A stretch of 20,121 nt of DNA from contig JAHFBQ010000014.1 in assembly GCA_023249935.1 (NCBI GenBank), positions 1-20,121 of the forward strand. The letters are read 5' to 3'. Each line of letters opens with the position of its first letter. The first letter of the stretch is position 1. The notes beneath the pieces were generated by a model. It was not told the DNA's origin and did no database searches. It was given only the letters and a program-made list of their open reading frames with translations. Source of the stretch: a bacterium. Its GTDB lineage: Bacteria > Babelota > Babeliae > Babelales > RVW-14. The translations under genes were made by a program, and so were the position numbers. Shown one piece after another: positions 1 through 9,200 of this stretch.

Positions 1-3000
1 ATTAATACTGTCGGTGCAGTCAAAGAGTTTACGGTTCCAGGTAATGTGACCTTTGCTAACGACTCACTATTCACGCCTGGGATCATTCAAGGAGCCTTTT
101 CGCCAGTACAAGGACTTGCTGCTGGGTACACCGTACCAGCTGGGCAAACGCTTAGACTCTCACCAAATTACACGCAAGCATTGTTGCCTGGAACCATACT
201 ACCACAAAACGTAGAGATTGATTCTCGTCTGGTTGCGCCAGCAATTGGTTGGTACGAGAGAGGTGGTTTTACCGCATATGAGGGTACGGTTGCCGGTGCA
301 AGTAAATTTGCGGTAGGTACTACGATTGGCAATCAAATTAAAGCGAACGGGCACCTTACTTTTGATAATAATTGGCAATTGGGTAAAAATGTTAAATTGC
401 CTGCAGGAACAGTTATAACACTTCCTGCCGGTTTCAACGTAGATTTAAGCAATTCTTTTAATGAAGCAGATCTGGCATTTAAAAATTATGCGGCTGCTAA
501 TGCGGGAGCGCCTGTTGTTATTAATGCCCCAGGTGGTGGCTTTTCAATAAAAAACCCGCTTCAGCTCGCTTTTGCTGGAGCAAAAATTGAAGTGCCTGCT
601 GGTGTTGTGGGTGGTGGTGATATTGTCTTCCAAGGAATTGACCCTGTAAGTCTTGGTAGTGATTTCACCGTTGATTTTGCAGCCCAGAAAACAGATAGTG
701 GTGTTCTTGCCACAAGAGGTTCTGTCTTAGCAAATGGGACGGATCTTCGTTTGGGGGTACGTTTTAGTCCACCTCCTTTTGCGGCTCCTAAGACTGATCC
801 AGTAGGATTGAAGATTACTAATGCTGGTGGTCACGTGAGAATTGATCCTACAGGAAAAGCTTTTAATCTTGCAGCCGGTAATAATAATTTTACGCAGGTG
901 ACTGCTGGTATTAGCGGCATACATGCTACCGCAGATTTAATCCCTGTGACGGATGTGCAACTTGCTGTTGCTCCAAGCTCAGTATTGAATACAGGTACCA
1001 TTTTTGCTGGAACAGCGCTGGGTGCTAATTTGCCGTTGGCTAGTGGAAATGAAACGGTGGAAGTGGCTTCTGTGTTCACTCCAGGTTCTATACTAACTCA
1101 AAACACGGCGGTTGTTGGAACATTGAATGTCACTACGAAGCCGTTGCAATTTGTTAATGCGGTAAAAGGTGCAAATGATCCACTTGTTGCAGTTAACGCT
1201 ACCATAGTATCTCCAGGGGGAGAAACTGCGGCTGTGGGCGGTATAAGTAAGCTAGATCTTCCTGGTGGTGCGCGTATAGATGTTCCAGTTGGAAGATCGT
1301 GGACAATAAATGATGCTGCTAAGTCCATCACGTTGGCTGGTGGTGCGACCTTCAAGCAAGCCGCAGGAGCGCCTTCTATTCTTGGTGAAGGGTCTACTCT
1401 GGCCGCAGGATCAACATTAGTTACTGCAGATACTCCTTATGCCGTATCAGCAACAGATATGCAAGTTGTAGGTGATTCGGTGTACATTGCGCTTGAAGGT
1501 GATCTTGATGTCAAAAATGGTATTGAGGCAGGCATTTTTAAGAGTACAGCACTCTTTAATGGAGCTGGTGCGGTACGTGGTTGGACGCCATGGCAACGTG
1601 TTGGCGCCAACAACGATGCTACCGCCTTCTTTGGGCATGATCAGTATCGTGGTGACACTGTGTACTTGACTTCACCAGATGGTACAGCATCGCTTGATGC
1701 AGCAACTAATCAGTTAGTAAACCCTGCAACTACGGTCAAGCTGACCGGCTGGTCAACAGGAGATGATTCAGTTGGGGCAACGTCTCTCCATAACGGTAGT
1801 TCATTGGGTAAGGTGCTTGGTGGTATCTTTGGCAACCCAGACTTGACGAATCGTGGTGTGTATGGCTTATTTGATTTTGATCCAGATACCGTGGGCTTTA
1901 GAAAAATAGATCGTCGTCATGATGATCCACACTTTACCATGATGGTTGCAACTGGGTATGAATCAGTTGCGCTGGTGCAAACCGGTAAGCGTGATGGCAA
2001 TACATTTGTGCCGACTGCTCAGTTTGCTACGAGCGGAGCAAATCAAAACGTATTTGCTTTTGATTACAGCAAGGGGCTTGCAGGGCTTGGTACTATAACT
2101 TGTGCCGAAGTGACTCGTAACGAAGCTGGAGACAACTGGCTCTTTGTTGGTGGTCAGAATGGGCTTGCGGTACTGGCAAATCCAGCAAATGGTGCCGGCT
2201 ATGGTCATGATCTTAGTCAGCTTGCATCGGCCGGGTTTCCTGGAACCGATTATCGCTTTATTCAGCTTAATCGTAGGGATGCTGGCGGTGCTGGTAGTTT
2301 CCCTATCACCAATGTGCGTCGTATTGTTTCTGATGAGGTAACTGGGTTTGTCTTTGTGGTGACTAAGGATGATGTCGTTGTAATCAACCCACACATGGCT
2401 GGGATTTTTGCTGCAGCTTCAGCTGCCGGTACCGCTTTACCATACGGTCTTGGCGCTGGACAGGCTGTGATTATTGCTGATCGTGCTAATTCTGCATATA
2501 CTGTCGGCGCTCCTGGTTTGTTGCTGGATGCAGCTAATGAATTTACCGATTGCATGATTATTAACTCGAGTATAATGCCGGCTGAGGTGGCAATTCTTGT
2601 GGGTACAACCAATGGGTTAGTGCGCACAGCGATTCCTACTGCTTTTGCTGGAACTATTGCTGATATTCATGGTCTTGTGTGGGATGAAGTAGTGTACCAA
2701 TACAATGGTGGCGGTGGTAACGTTAATCTAAGTTCACGATCTTTTGGTGCTGCTGGTGCGCAGAAAAATGCTGCACTTAAAGCGGTACTTCGTATGCAGC
2801 CATTGAACTTGCAAAGTGGGCATCGCTTGGTTGAGAATGGTACAGCGCATGTTTTTGAAGGTAATGTGCATGTGCTTGCTACGGATGATACCAATAAGCA
2901 ACTTCGTCAGTACAGGCTGGCCGTTAACTTTGATGCTGCAGCACCGAATAAGGTTGCTGTTAACGTTATTCCTGAAGTGACGAATAAGATCCACGATGCT

Positions 3001-3330
3001 GCCGGTGCGGCCGCAACGCAGCCATACTTTGCTACGATTGGTTCTGTTAAGCCAGAGCTGGTTAATGATCTTGACTTCAACATGTATCAAAAGGTGCTGC
3101 AAGATGATTGGTTCATTCCTGTATTGCCAGAGCTACCACCGAGTGACTATGTTGAAGCTGCGATAACAGCGGCGACTGCGCCTGGTGCGGGTGGCCCTGG
3201 TGGAAATGACAAGACATTGAATCTTAATTTGGCTCTCGTCCAAAACCTTTACATTCCCACCCCTGTAGTGAACAGCGCATCTGGTGCGTTGTACTTGCCT
3301 GCAGAATCTGGTGTGAAAGTAAACGAGTAG
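1..3330 (+). CDS. Large beta-rich secreted/surface protein P1, 5' truncated by the window
   Basis: The reading frame is open from base 1 to a TAG stop at 3328-3330 (1109 residues visible), so the true start and any signal peptide lie upstream; the GTG at 46 is not a credible start. Residues about 1-480 are rich in Gly, Ala, Val and Thr, with recurring PAG/AAG turns such as TVPAGQTL, LPAGTVITLPAG and EVPAG, spaced like parallel beta-helix or adhesin rungs. From about residue 487 the protein matches the C-terminal half of the gene at 6207 (DMQVVGDSV, then FNGAGAVRGWTPWQR, then TCAEV, then LFVGG). The tail contains a Gly/Pro-rich stretch (APGAGGPGG). I recognise no catalytic motif. Codon use and style match P2 (6207-10127). 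A strong hairpin follows 6 bases after the stop. Surface location is inferred from P2, whose signal peptide is visible. Confidence 0.85.
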   Translation: MNTVGAVKEFTVPGNVTFANDSLFTPGIIQGAFSPVQGLAAGYTVPAGQTLRLSPNYTQALLPGTILPQNVEIDSRLVAPAIGWYERGGFTAYEGTVAGASKFAVGTTIGNQIKANGHLTFDNNWQLGKNVKLPAGTVITLPAGFNVDLSNSFNEADLAFKNYAAANAGAPVVINAPGGGFSIKNPLQLAFAGAKIEVPAGVVGGGDIVFQGIDPVSLGSDFTVDFAAQKTDSGVLATRGSVLANGTDLRLGVRFSPPPFAAPKTDPVGLKITNAGGHVRIDPTGKAFNLAAGNNNFTQVTAGISGIHATADLIPVTDVQLAVAPSSVLNTGTIFAGTALGANLPLASGNETVEVASVFTPGSILTQNTAVVGTLNVTTKPLQFVNAVKGANDPLVAVNATIVSPGGETAAVGGISKLDLPGGARIDVPVGRSWTINDAAKSITLAGGATFKQAAGAPSILGEGSTLAAGSTLVTADTPYAVSATDMQVVGDSVYIALEGDLDVKNGIEAGIFKSTALFNGAGAVRGWTPWQRVGANNDATAFFGHDQYRGDTVYLTSPDGTASLDAATNQLVNPATTVKLTGWSTGDDSVGATSLHNGSSLGKVLGGIFGNPDLTNRGVYGLFDFDPDTVGFRKIDRRHDDPHFTMMVATGYESVALVQTGKRDGNTFVPTAQFATSGANQNVFAFDYSKGLAGLGTITCAEVTRNEAGDNWLFVGGQNGLAVLANPANGAGYGHDLSQLASAGFPGTDYRFIQLNRRDAGGAGSFPITNVRRIVSDEVTGFVFVVTKDDVVVINPHMAGIFAAASAAGTALPYGLGAGQAVIIADRANSAYTVGAPGLLLDAANEFTDCMIINSSIMPAEVAILVGTTNGLVRTAIPTAFAGTIADIHGLVWDEVVYQYNGGGGNVNLSSRSFGAAGAQKNAALKAVLRMQPLNLQSGHRLVENGTAHVFEGNVHVLATDDTNKQLRQYRLAVNFDAAAPNKVAVNVIPEVTNKIHDAAGAAATQPYFATIGSVKPELVNDLDFNMYQKVLQDDWFIPVLPELPPSDYVEAAITAATAPGAGGPGGNDKTLNLNLALVQNLYIPTPVVNSASGALYLPAESGVKVNE

Positions 3331-3336
3331 TAAAAC

Positions 3337-3364
3337 AGGGGAAGGAGCGATTGCTCCTTCCCCT
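3337..3364 (+). terminator. Hairpin terminator after P1
   Basis: A perfect 12-bp stem (aggggaaggagc, 3337-3348) pairs with 3353-3364 around the loop gatt. It lies 6 bases after the P1 stop. There is no good U-tract after it, so termination efficiency is uncertain. Confidence 0.7.
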
Positions 3365-3399
3365 CAATGCACAGTCTTCTCATGATTTTTCAATTATCT

Positions 3400-3433
3400 T
3401 GACCGATCTTATAGTCGACTATAAGATCGGTCA
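3400..3433. repeat. Perfect 34-bp palindrome upstream of ATPase 1
   Basis: The left arm tgaccgatcttatagtc (3400-3416) is the exact reverse complement of 3417-3433, with no spacer. It is followed by five T at 3438-3442 and lies 38 bases before the ATPase ATG. It could be a second intrinsic terminator (15-bp stem, tcga loop) or an operator for a dimeric regulator. The sequence alone does not decide. Confidence 0.85.
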
Positions 3434-3471
3434 TATATTTTTGGTGCTTTAAATGAGAAAATTGGGGTTTT

Positions 3472-4659
3472 ATGATGTTTTCGCGACTTCTTTCGGAAAA
3501 GTTGAAACAATCAGCAAGCTTTCCCGCGATTGTACTATCGGGACCTCGTCAATCAGGTAAATCAACGTTGGTACAGCTAGTATTTCCTAAGCATCGCTAC
3601 ATTACCTTTGATAAAGAGGTTGATAGACTCTTCGCTGCTGAAGATCCGGAACGATTTTTAAAACTTCATGAAAATGAACATGGATTGATTATTGATGAGT
3701 TTCAATATGTTCCTAAGCTGTTTTCATACATAAAAATTGAAATCGATACTAAAAAAAGGCCAGGATATTTTATCTTAACAGGATCACAAAATTTTTTGGC
3801 TAACCAAGCGATAACCGAATCACTTGCCGGGAGAATTTGCATTCTAAACCTGCTGCCGCTGTCTATACAGGAAATGCGTGATAATAATTTATTACAGGAA
3901 GATGTTGACCAGATGATCTTTCAGGGAGGGTATCCGCGGCTTTATCAAGATCATGTGCTTGCGACCGACCTGTATTCCTCATACGTTCAATCGTATGTAG
4001 AGCGTGATGTGCGACAGCTTATTAATGTTGGAAATATTACTATTTTTCAGCGTTTTATAGCTCTCTGTGCTGGTCGCGTTGGACAGGAGTTAAATCTGTC
4101 GGCACTGAGCAGCGAGTGCGGTATAACGCTGCCAACGGTAAAATCGTGGCTGGCAATTCTTGAAGCGAGCTACATTATATTTCTCTTGCCGCCACACTAT
4201 AAAAATTTTAACAAGCGGCTGATCAAAACCTCTAAGCTTTATTTTTTTGATACCGGCCTTGCCTGTTCACTACTGCGTATCCCCTCTATGGATGTTTTAG
4301 CGTTATCGCCTTTTCGGGGCGCGTTGTTTGAAAATTTCATTATTGCAGACCTGTATAAGCAGTATTGTAACAGAGGCATGCGTTCGCCCCTATTTTTTTG
4401 GCGGGATGCAGGTGGTTTACATGAAGTTGATTGCATCATTGATGAAGGAGCCCGTTTGACTCCCATTGAAATTAAATCGTCTCAAACATTTGTATCAGCT
4501 TTTTTTAAAGGGTTGGATTATTGGAATGAGTTAGCTCAGGTTGATCCATCAACGAGCTACTTAATTTATGGTGGCTCTGATAATCAGGAGCGCCGACAAG
4601 GCAATGTTGTTGGGTGGCGTGAAGTTGGCGGCTTAGTAGAGAAAATTCGTGCTAAGTGA
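3472..4659 (+). CDS. AAA family ATPase with DUF4143 C-terminal domain (ATPase 1)
   Basis: This 395-residue protein has a Walker A motif GPRQSGKST at residues 24-32, a Walker B motif IIDEFQ with D75-E76, and a sensor-like ILTGSQNF near residue 100. The middle holds a winged-helix-like segment (LSALSSECGITLPTVKSWL) and the family signature LYFFDTGLAC at about 256-265. The end carries a PD-(D/E)XK-like core: WRD near 310, D320 in EVD, and E333/K335 in PIEIKSS. This is the usual architecture and length of AAA_14/DUF4143 proteins, whose cellular role is not established. They are often multicopy and patchily distributed. ATG 3472 is directly followed by a second ATG at 3475; the Shine-Dalgarno (ttgggg) is weak. 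It is a close paralogue of 12303-13481, with motif residues at identical numbers. Confidence 0.95.
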   Translation: MMFSRLLSEKLKQSASFPAIVLSGPRQSGKSTLVQLVFPKHRYITFDKEVDRLFAAEDPERFLKLHENEHGLIIDEFQYVPKLFSYIKIEIDTKKRPGYFILTGSQNFLANQAITESLAGRICILNLLPLSIQEMRDNNLLQEDVDQMIFQGGYPRLYQDHVLATDLYSSYVQSYVERDVRQLINVGNITIFQRFIALCAGRVGQELNLSALSSECGITLPTVKSWLAILEASYIIFLLPPHYKNFNKRLIKTSKLYFFDTGLACSLLRIPSMDVLALSPFRGALFENFIIADLYKQYCNRGMRSPLFFWRDAGGLHEVDCIIDEGARLTPIEIKSSQTFVSAFFKGLDYWNELAQVDPSTSYLIYGGSDNQERRQGNVVGWREVGGLVEKIRAK

Positions 4660-4669
4660 GTACCTTGTA

Positions 4670-4861
4670 TTTGGTCAGACTAAGCGCAAGGTCCATTCTG
4701 TGTTTGGCTCGACCAAGTGCAGGATGGGCTTTGCGTTTAGTGTAAAAATCAAACACTTTACATTTGGGTGTTCTAAATGTAAGGTCGGTTTTACTTTTGG
4801 CCAGACCAAATGAAAGATAGGCTTTACACTTGGTATCAAATGTCTTAAAAAAGGGGTTAAT
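4670..4861 (+). repeat. Six degenerate tandem repeats of 33 bp (one of 27 bp)
   Basis: Units start at 4670, 4703, 4736, 4763, 4796 and 4829; all are 33 bp except the third (27 bp). Every unit length is a multiple of three. Read in frame 2 they give FGQTKRKVHSV, FGSTKCRMGFA, FSVKIKHFT, FGCSKCKVGFT, FGQTK-stop-KIGFT and LGIKCLKKGVN. The array ends exactly at the ATG of ATPase 2 and is in the same frame, interrupted only by the TGA at 4811. The minus strand is also open across the array. The last unit carries the AGGGG ribosome-binding site of ATPase 2. Confidence 0.8.
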
Positions 4862-6028
4862 ATGTTAATAAATAGACCATTTTGGCAAAATTTAATTGAA
4901 AAAGCCTGGGAAGAGCGAACCATTATCTGGCTAATGGGAGTAAGGCGTGTTGGAAAAACAAGTCTTTGTATGAGTCTTCCTCATGTAGAATATTTTGATT
5001 GTGAACGTCCTTCGGTGCGAGAACTTTTCAATGATCCTGAGGGATTTTTAGCTGGAAAAGCAGGGAAACGTCTTATTTTAGATGAGATACATCGCCTTGA
5101 TAACCCATCTGAGATTTTAAAACTTGCTGCGGATCATTATTCTACCGTGAAAATTATTGCTACCGGATCATCTACGCTTGGAGCATCTGCAAAATTTAAA
5201 GACACATTGACCGGACGTAAAAGGGAAATATGGTTGACGCCCTTGTTGCTGCAGGAGCTTGCCAATTTTGGTAGCGGAAATTTACAACATCGATTTTTAT
5301 TTGGTGGGCTACCCTCGTTATTTTCTTCAGCAACAGTTCCAGAAGAAGATTTTAAAGAATGGATTGATGCGTATTGGGCGAAAGATATTCAGGAATTATT
5401 TTCAGTTTCTAAGCGATACTCTTTTCAAAAATTTACTGAGTTGTTATTGGCCCATAGTGGTGGTCAGTTTGAGGCAAGTAAATTTACGGCTCCTTGTGAG
5501 ATTAGTCGCGAAACTATTAATAATTATCTCTCTATTTTGGAGGAAACTTTTGTTATCCATATTATTCGCCCCTATTCTTCACACAAGCCTCATGAGATTG
5601 TTAAAGCTCCTAAGGTCTATGGATTTGATACAGGTCTTACCTGCTATGCCAAGGGTTGGGGAGAGCTGAGAAAAGAGGATATGGGTTTATTGTGGGAACA
5701 GTGTGTATTGAATGAGCTTCATGCCTATCTTCAAACGCATGACATACATTATTGGCGAAATAAGCGAGGTCAAGAGATAGATTTTGTGCTGCAGGATAAA
5801 AAAAATCAGAAATTAACGGTTATCGAGTGCAAATTTTCTACGCTATCGTCTGGGAAAGAAATGATTAGTGCGATAGGCACCAACATTGAAGCATTTCGTC
5901 AGCACTATCCACAGGGGGAAAATTATGTTGTTGCAAGTGACGTAGACCATTCTTTTCAGCGAAAATACAATGATCTTCTAATAACGTTTATAAGTCCGAG
6001 AGAGTTAATAGATAGGGTAAGCCGTTGA
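4862..6028 (+). CDS. AAA family ATPase with DUF4143 C-terminal domain (ATPase 2)
   Basis: This 388-residue protein has a Walker A motif GVRRVGKTS at residues 26-34, a Walker B motif LILDEIHRL with D74-E75, and IATGSS near residue 100. It also has a DUF4143 signature (KVYGFDTGLTCYAKGWG) and a PD-(D/E)XK-like end: HYWRNKRGQEIDF with D307, then VIECKFS with E322 and K324. It is the same broad family as the genes at 3472 and 12303 but clearly more divergent (GVRRVGKT instead of GPRQSGKT), so it is not a recent duplicate. The start ATG 4862 is preceded by an AGGGG Shine-Dalgarno five bases upstream. Its frame continues upstream into the 33-bp repeat array as far as a TGA at 4811. Its function is not established; ATPase activity and possible nuclease-fold activity are inferred from the intact residues. 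Confidence 0.93.
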   Translation: MLINRPFWQNLIEKAWEERTIIWLMGVRRVGKTSLCMSLPHVEYFDCERPSVRELFNDPEGFLAGKAGKRLILDEIHRLDNPSEILKLAADHYSTVKIIATGSSTLGASAKFKDTLTGRKREIWLTPLLLQELANFGSGNLQHRFLFGGLPSLFSSATVPEEDFKEWIDAYWAKDIQELFSVSKRYSFQKFTELLLAHSGGQFEASKFTAPCEISRETINNYLSILEETFVIHIIRPYSSHKPHEIVKAPKVYGFDTGLTCYAKGWGELRKEDMGLLWEQCVLNELHAYLQTHDIHYWRNKRGQEIDFVLQDKKNQKLTVIECKFSTLSSGKEMISAIGTNIEAFRQHYPQGENYVVASDVDHSFQRKYNDLLITFISPRELIDRVSR

Positions 6029-6206
6029 AGAAAGACGAGTGCGAGTTTTTTTCGTGAGGCTTGCGGTTGCTTTCTTGCCATCTGTAACTTTTTTCCAAAA
6101 GTCTTCACATATCATTTTCTTGTTGATAGCTTGATTTATGATTTTGTAAAGGGAAAAAAGGAAGACTTCTTAATAAAGAATTCCAATAATTGAAGGAGAG
6201 TAGGGC

Positions 6207-9200
6207 ATGAGAAACAATTTTCTGCCGCACCTAGCGCTTGCGCTCACATTGGTGAGTGTGCAGACGCTGATGGCAGCAAAAGTGAAAGTTATGGTAGAGG
6301 CGCCAGCCGCAGCTGCAGTTGAAGCGCTGCAAACACGTAGTATTCAGTCGCCAGCTACGGTACAAGTGCAGCCACCAGGAGCAGTGCCGGTAGGTTTTGG
6401 TAGAATTGTTCCGAAAACGACTGCCGCTGGATCTTCTGTGTATCTGACGCCCGTTGCAATAAACCGCGGTGTTGGTGCGATGACGCCACGAAATTTTTCA
6501 ATTACCCAAGTGGTGCCACAAATTGCGAATAACGCGCTGAGCCTTGCGCCGACCGGTATTGTTAAACCAAGTGCTGCTACGCTCAATGGTGCTCAAGCGC
6601 CGACGGTGCCAGATCCTGCTGGCTTGAATGCTGCTGGCGTCCCATACCCAAATCCGCTCTATGATGTTTTCATCAACCATTTTGCTGTGATGGGTGACCA
6701 CTTGGTTGCAGTCCCTGATCTGCCTGCGCCGGGGATGCCAGATGGTAGAAGCAACGTGTTTGTTCTTGCAGGTGGCAGTCCTGATGCGCTTGTATCGACG
6801 GCGGATACTGCTGCTCATCCGGCAGCTGGGCCAGCAGCTGCTGTTGCTTTGACGCCATTGCTTGATGGTAATGGTGAGCCTGTTGATCACGCGATCGCTG
6901 GTTTGGCAACATCAAGTTCAACAATTTATGCGGCGGTGCCTCAGCGGGGACAAGATTTTGCAGGGGATTCCCAATTTGATCGAGGTGTTGCGCGTTTAAC
7001 TCTACAGGGCAATACGCTTGTACAACAAAGTGTTGGTGCATTTGGAGCTTCTGACGAGCTTACGCTTTCTGGATTCAATGTGATTGGTAGGGGCGTGGGT
7101 GGCATTGTACCTAATGATGTGTTGACCAGACTTGCGAACTTTGCTGTTGTGCAGGATATTTTGAATGCACGTCCTGCGGCTCCAAATCAAGCGAACTACT
7201 TAGCCATGCGATTGGTTCTCTTGCTTGCATATTTAACGGATGATGCAGCAGGTATTACAGCGGCAATTGCTAGGGATGTGCCAGCGGCTGCTAGGCTTGT
7301 AGCAGTAGCAACGATAAATGCTATTGCTGGTATTGCCATAGGTGGATTAAACCCGGGGGCTGTGGCACAGGCTGTTGGTGCCGCATTACAAAACGTAGCT
7401 AGCGGTCCAATTGCGGGTGGAACAGTCATTAATGCCGTTACTAATGGACAGGTTGAAGCCCGTGTAAAAATTAATCGAATTATTGAGGATGTTGGCGCTG
7501 CTGGGCCGCGTATTCAAAATCTCTTAGAAGAAATTGTTTTTACTGCCATACGCCAAGGCGTCGATGCACAATCGCTCTATGCCAATGCTGCTGCATATGC
7601 TGACGCACAGGCTATGTTTTATGATCGAGCGATTAATGGCGGTCGTCAGACTACTAACGCTACGCTTAATCGTCAGGCAGATCAAAGTGGTGTTGTTATG
7701 CATTATGATAGCGTGTTGGATAGACTTTTTGTTGGATATAAAAATCTGAGAAAAAGTGGTGCTGCGAGACAAGGGGGCCTGGTCGGCATTGTGGTTAATG
7801 AACCGGATGCAAACGTACCGGGTGCGCTTAACTTCCGCTCAATTTTATATCAACCAAGCAAGGCATTGTTTCAAGATGATAGCGTTGCGGCTACACCAGC
7901 TGAGGCAAACACTCAAAATCTTGGTGATAAAATTTTTGCGCTGTACAACGGGGCGTTAATGGGGAATGGTGCTGGTGCCCTTGCTGCACACGCAGTAAGT
8001 CCGCTTGTCGGTTATCAGCTGCCTGCAAACGCTGCTGACACAGCAGTCTCTGTTCATCAACTCAAAACAATGCACACATCGACCGGGCGTCATTACCTGA
8101 TCGTTGCAAGTTCGATTACAACGCCTGGTGGTGGTCCGGCTATTGTACCTCCTGGTGCGCCTGGCCTGCTTGGCATGTTGCCAGGTGGTGGTGGTGTAGT
8201 GCCTCCGGCGGCTGTGGAAGTAAGTGGTTTGTATTTTATTCCAATCATGGGTACAAAAAATAGTATCGGTCAGCAAGCGTTGCCACATATGATTGGTAAG
8301 GTAACAGACTCAGCGAGTTCCCTATTGCTTTCTGGTGCAGCTGTACCAGTGGGTGGTGTGGGTGTGAATCCGCCCACTTTAGATGCTAATGCCTCGAGAG
8401 TTGACTTACCAACTCACGCAAAAAACGCGATCGCCGTTGGTACTGTTTTTGGTGTGACTGAGCCGGTGGTCGCTGCGCCCGCGCTTGGCTTTAGAGCTAG
8501 CGAAGTGCAGGACCTTCAAGTGGTTGGCGATTCGGTAATTGTCTCGTTTGCTAAATCAGATAATCCCGGAAACAATGAGTTGTTTGGCGTGTATCAAACA
8601 ACGGCGATTTTTAATAATGCTGGTGATATTGTTCGTTGGACGCCTCTGCAGCGCACCAGTGGTGCTGTTGAAAAGGTTCAGTCTGCGGTCATGGATACTG
8701 CATCAGGTAATTTAATGTACCTTGGTAACAATGGTGAGGCGTTTAATCTGACCGACTGGGGCGTGAATAGGGCTGCAACGCGTGAACTTAAAGCGCTCAT
8801 TGCAACTACGTTTCCAGCTGATCGGGGCGGTGTGCGCGGCATCTATACGTTTGACGATGCAACATCATCATTTGATCAACGCAGAGTTGGTGGTGTGGTG
8901 AATAAAACAGCGCTGACCGTTGTGATTGGCTATGATACCGTCATGGTAGCCCAGACGATGAAGTTTAATAATCCAGCAAAGCATTTTTATGATGCGTCGG
9001 CACTTGCGGCTGCACGCGTAGCTGGTGCTCATGGTCCATTTGGTCTTGTGCCAGAACAAAATGTGTTTGTATTTAACAACAATGCTCTCAAGAGTATTGC
9101 ACCGTTGACCTGTGCTGAAGTGCTTAGGATTAATGTTCCTGCTGCAGCTAATGCAGTTAACGGGTACCTCTATGTTGGTGGTTACAAGGGTGTATGTAGA

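Noticed and set aside
4670..4861. CRISPR array
   Set aside because: The 33-bp units are contiguous and degenerate with no spacers, and no cas gene is nearby.
4675..4923. 82-codon minus-strand frame with 11-residue repeats (KPIFHLVWPKV-like)
   Set aside because: The periodicity comes from the DNA repeat itself. It overlaps the start of ATPase 2 in antisense and has no ribosome-binding site. I kept the repeat, not the gene.
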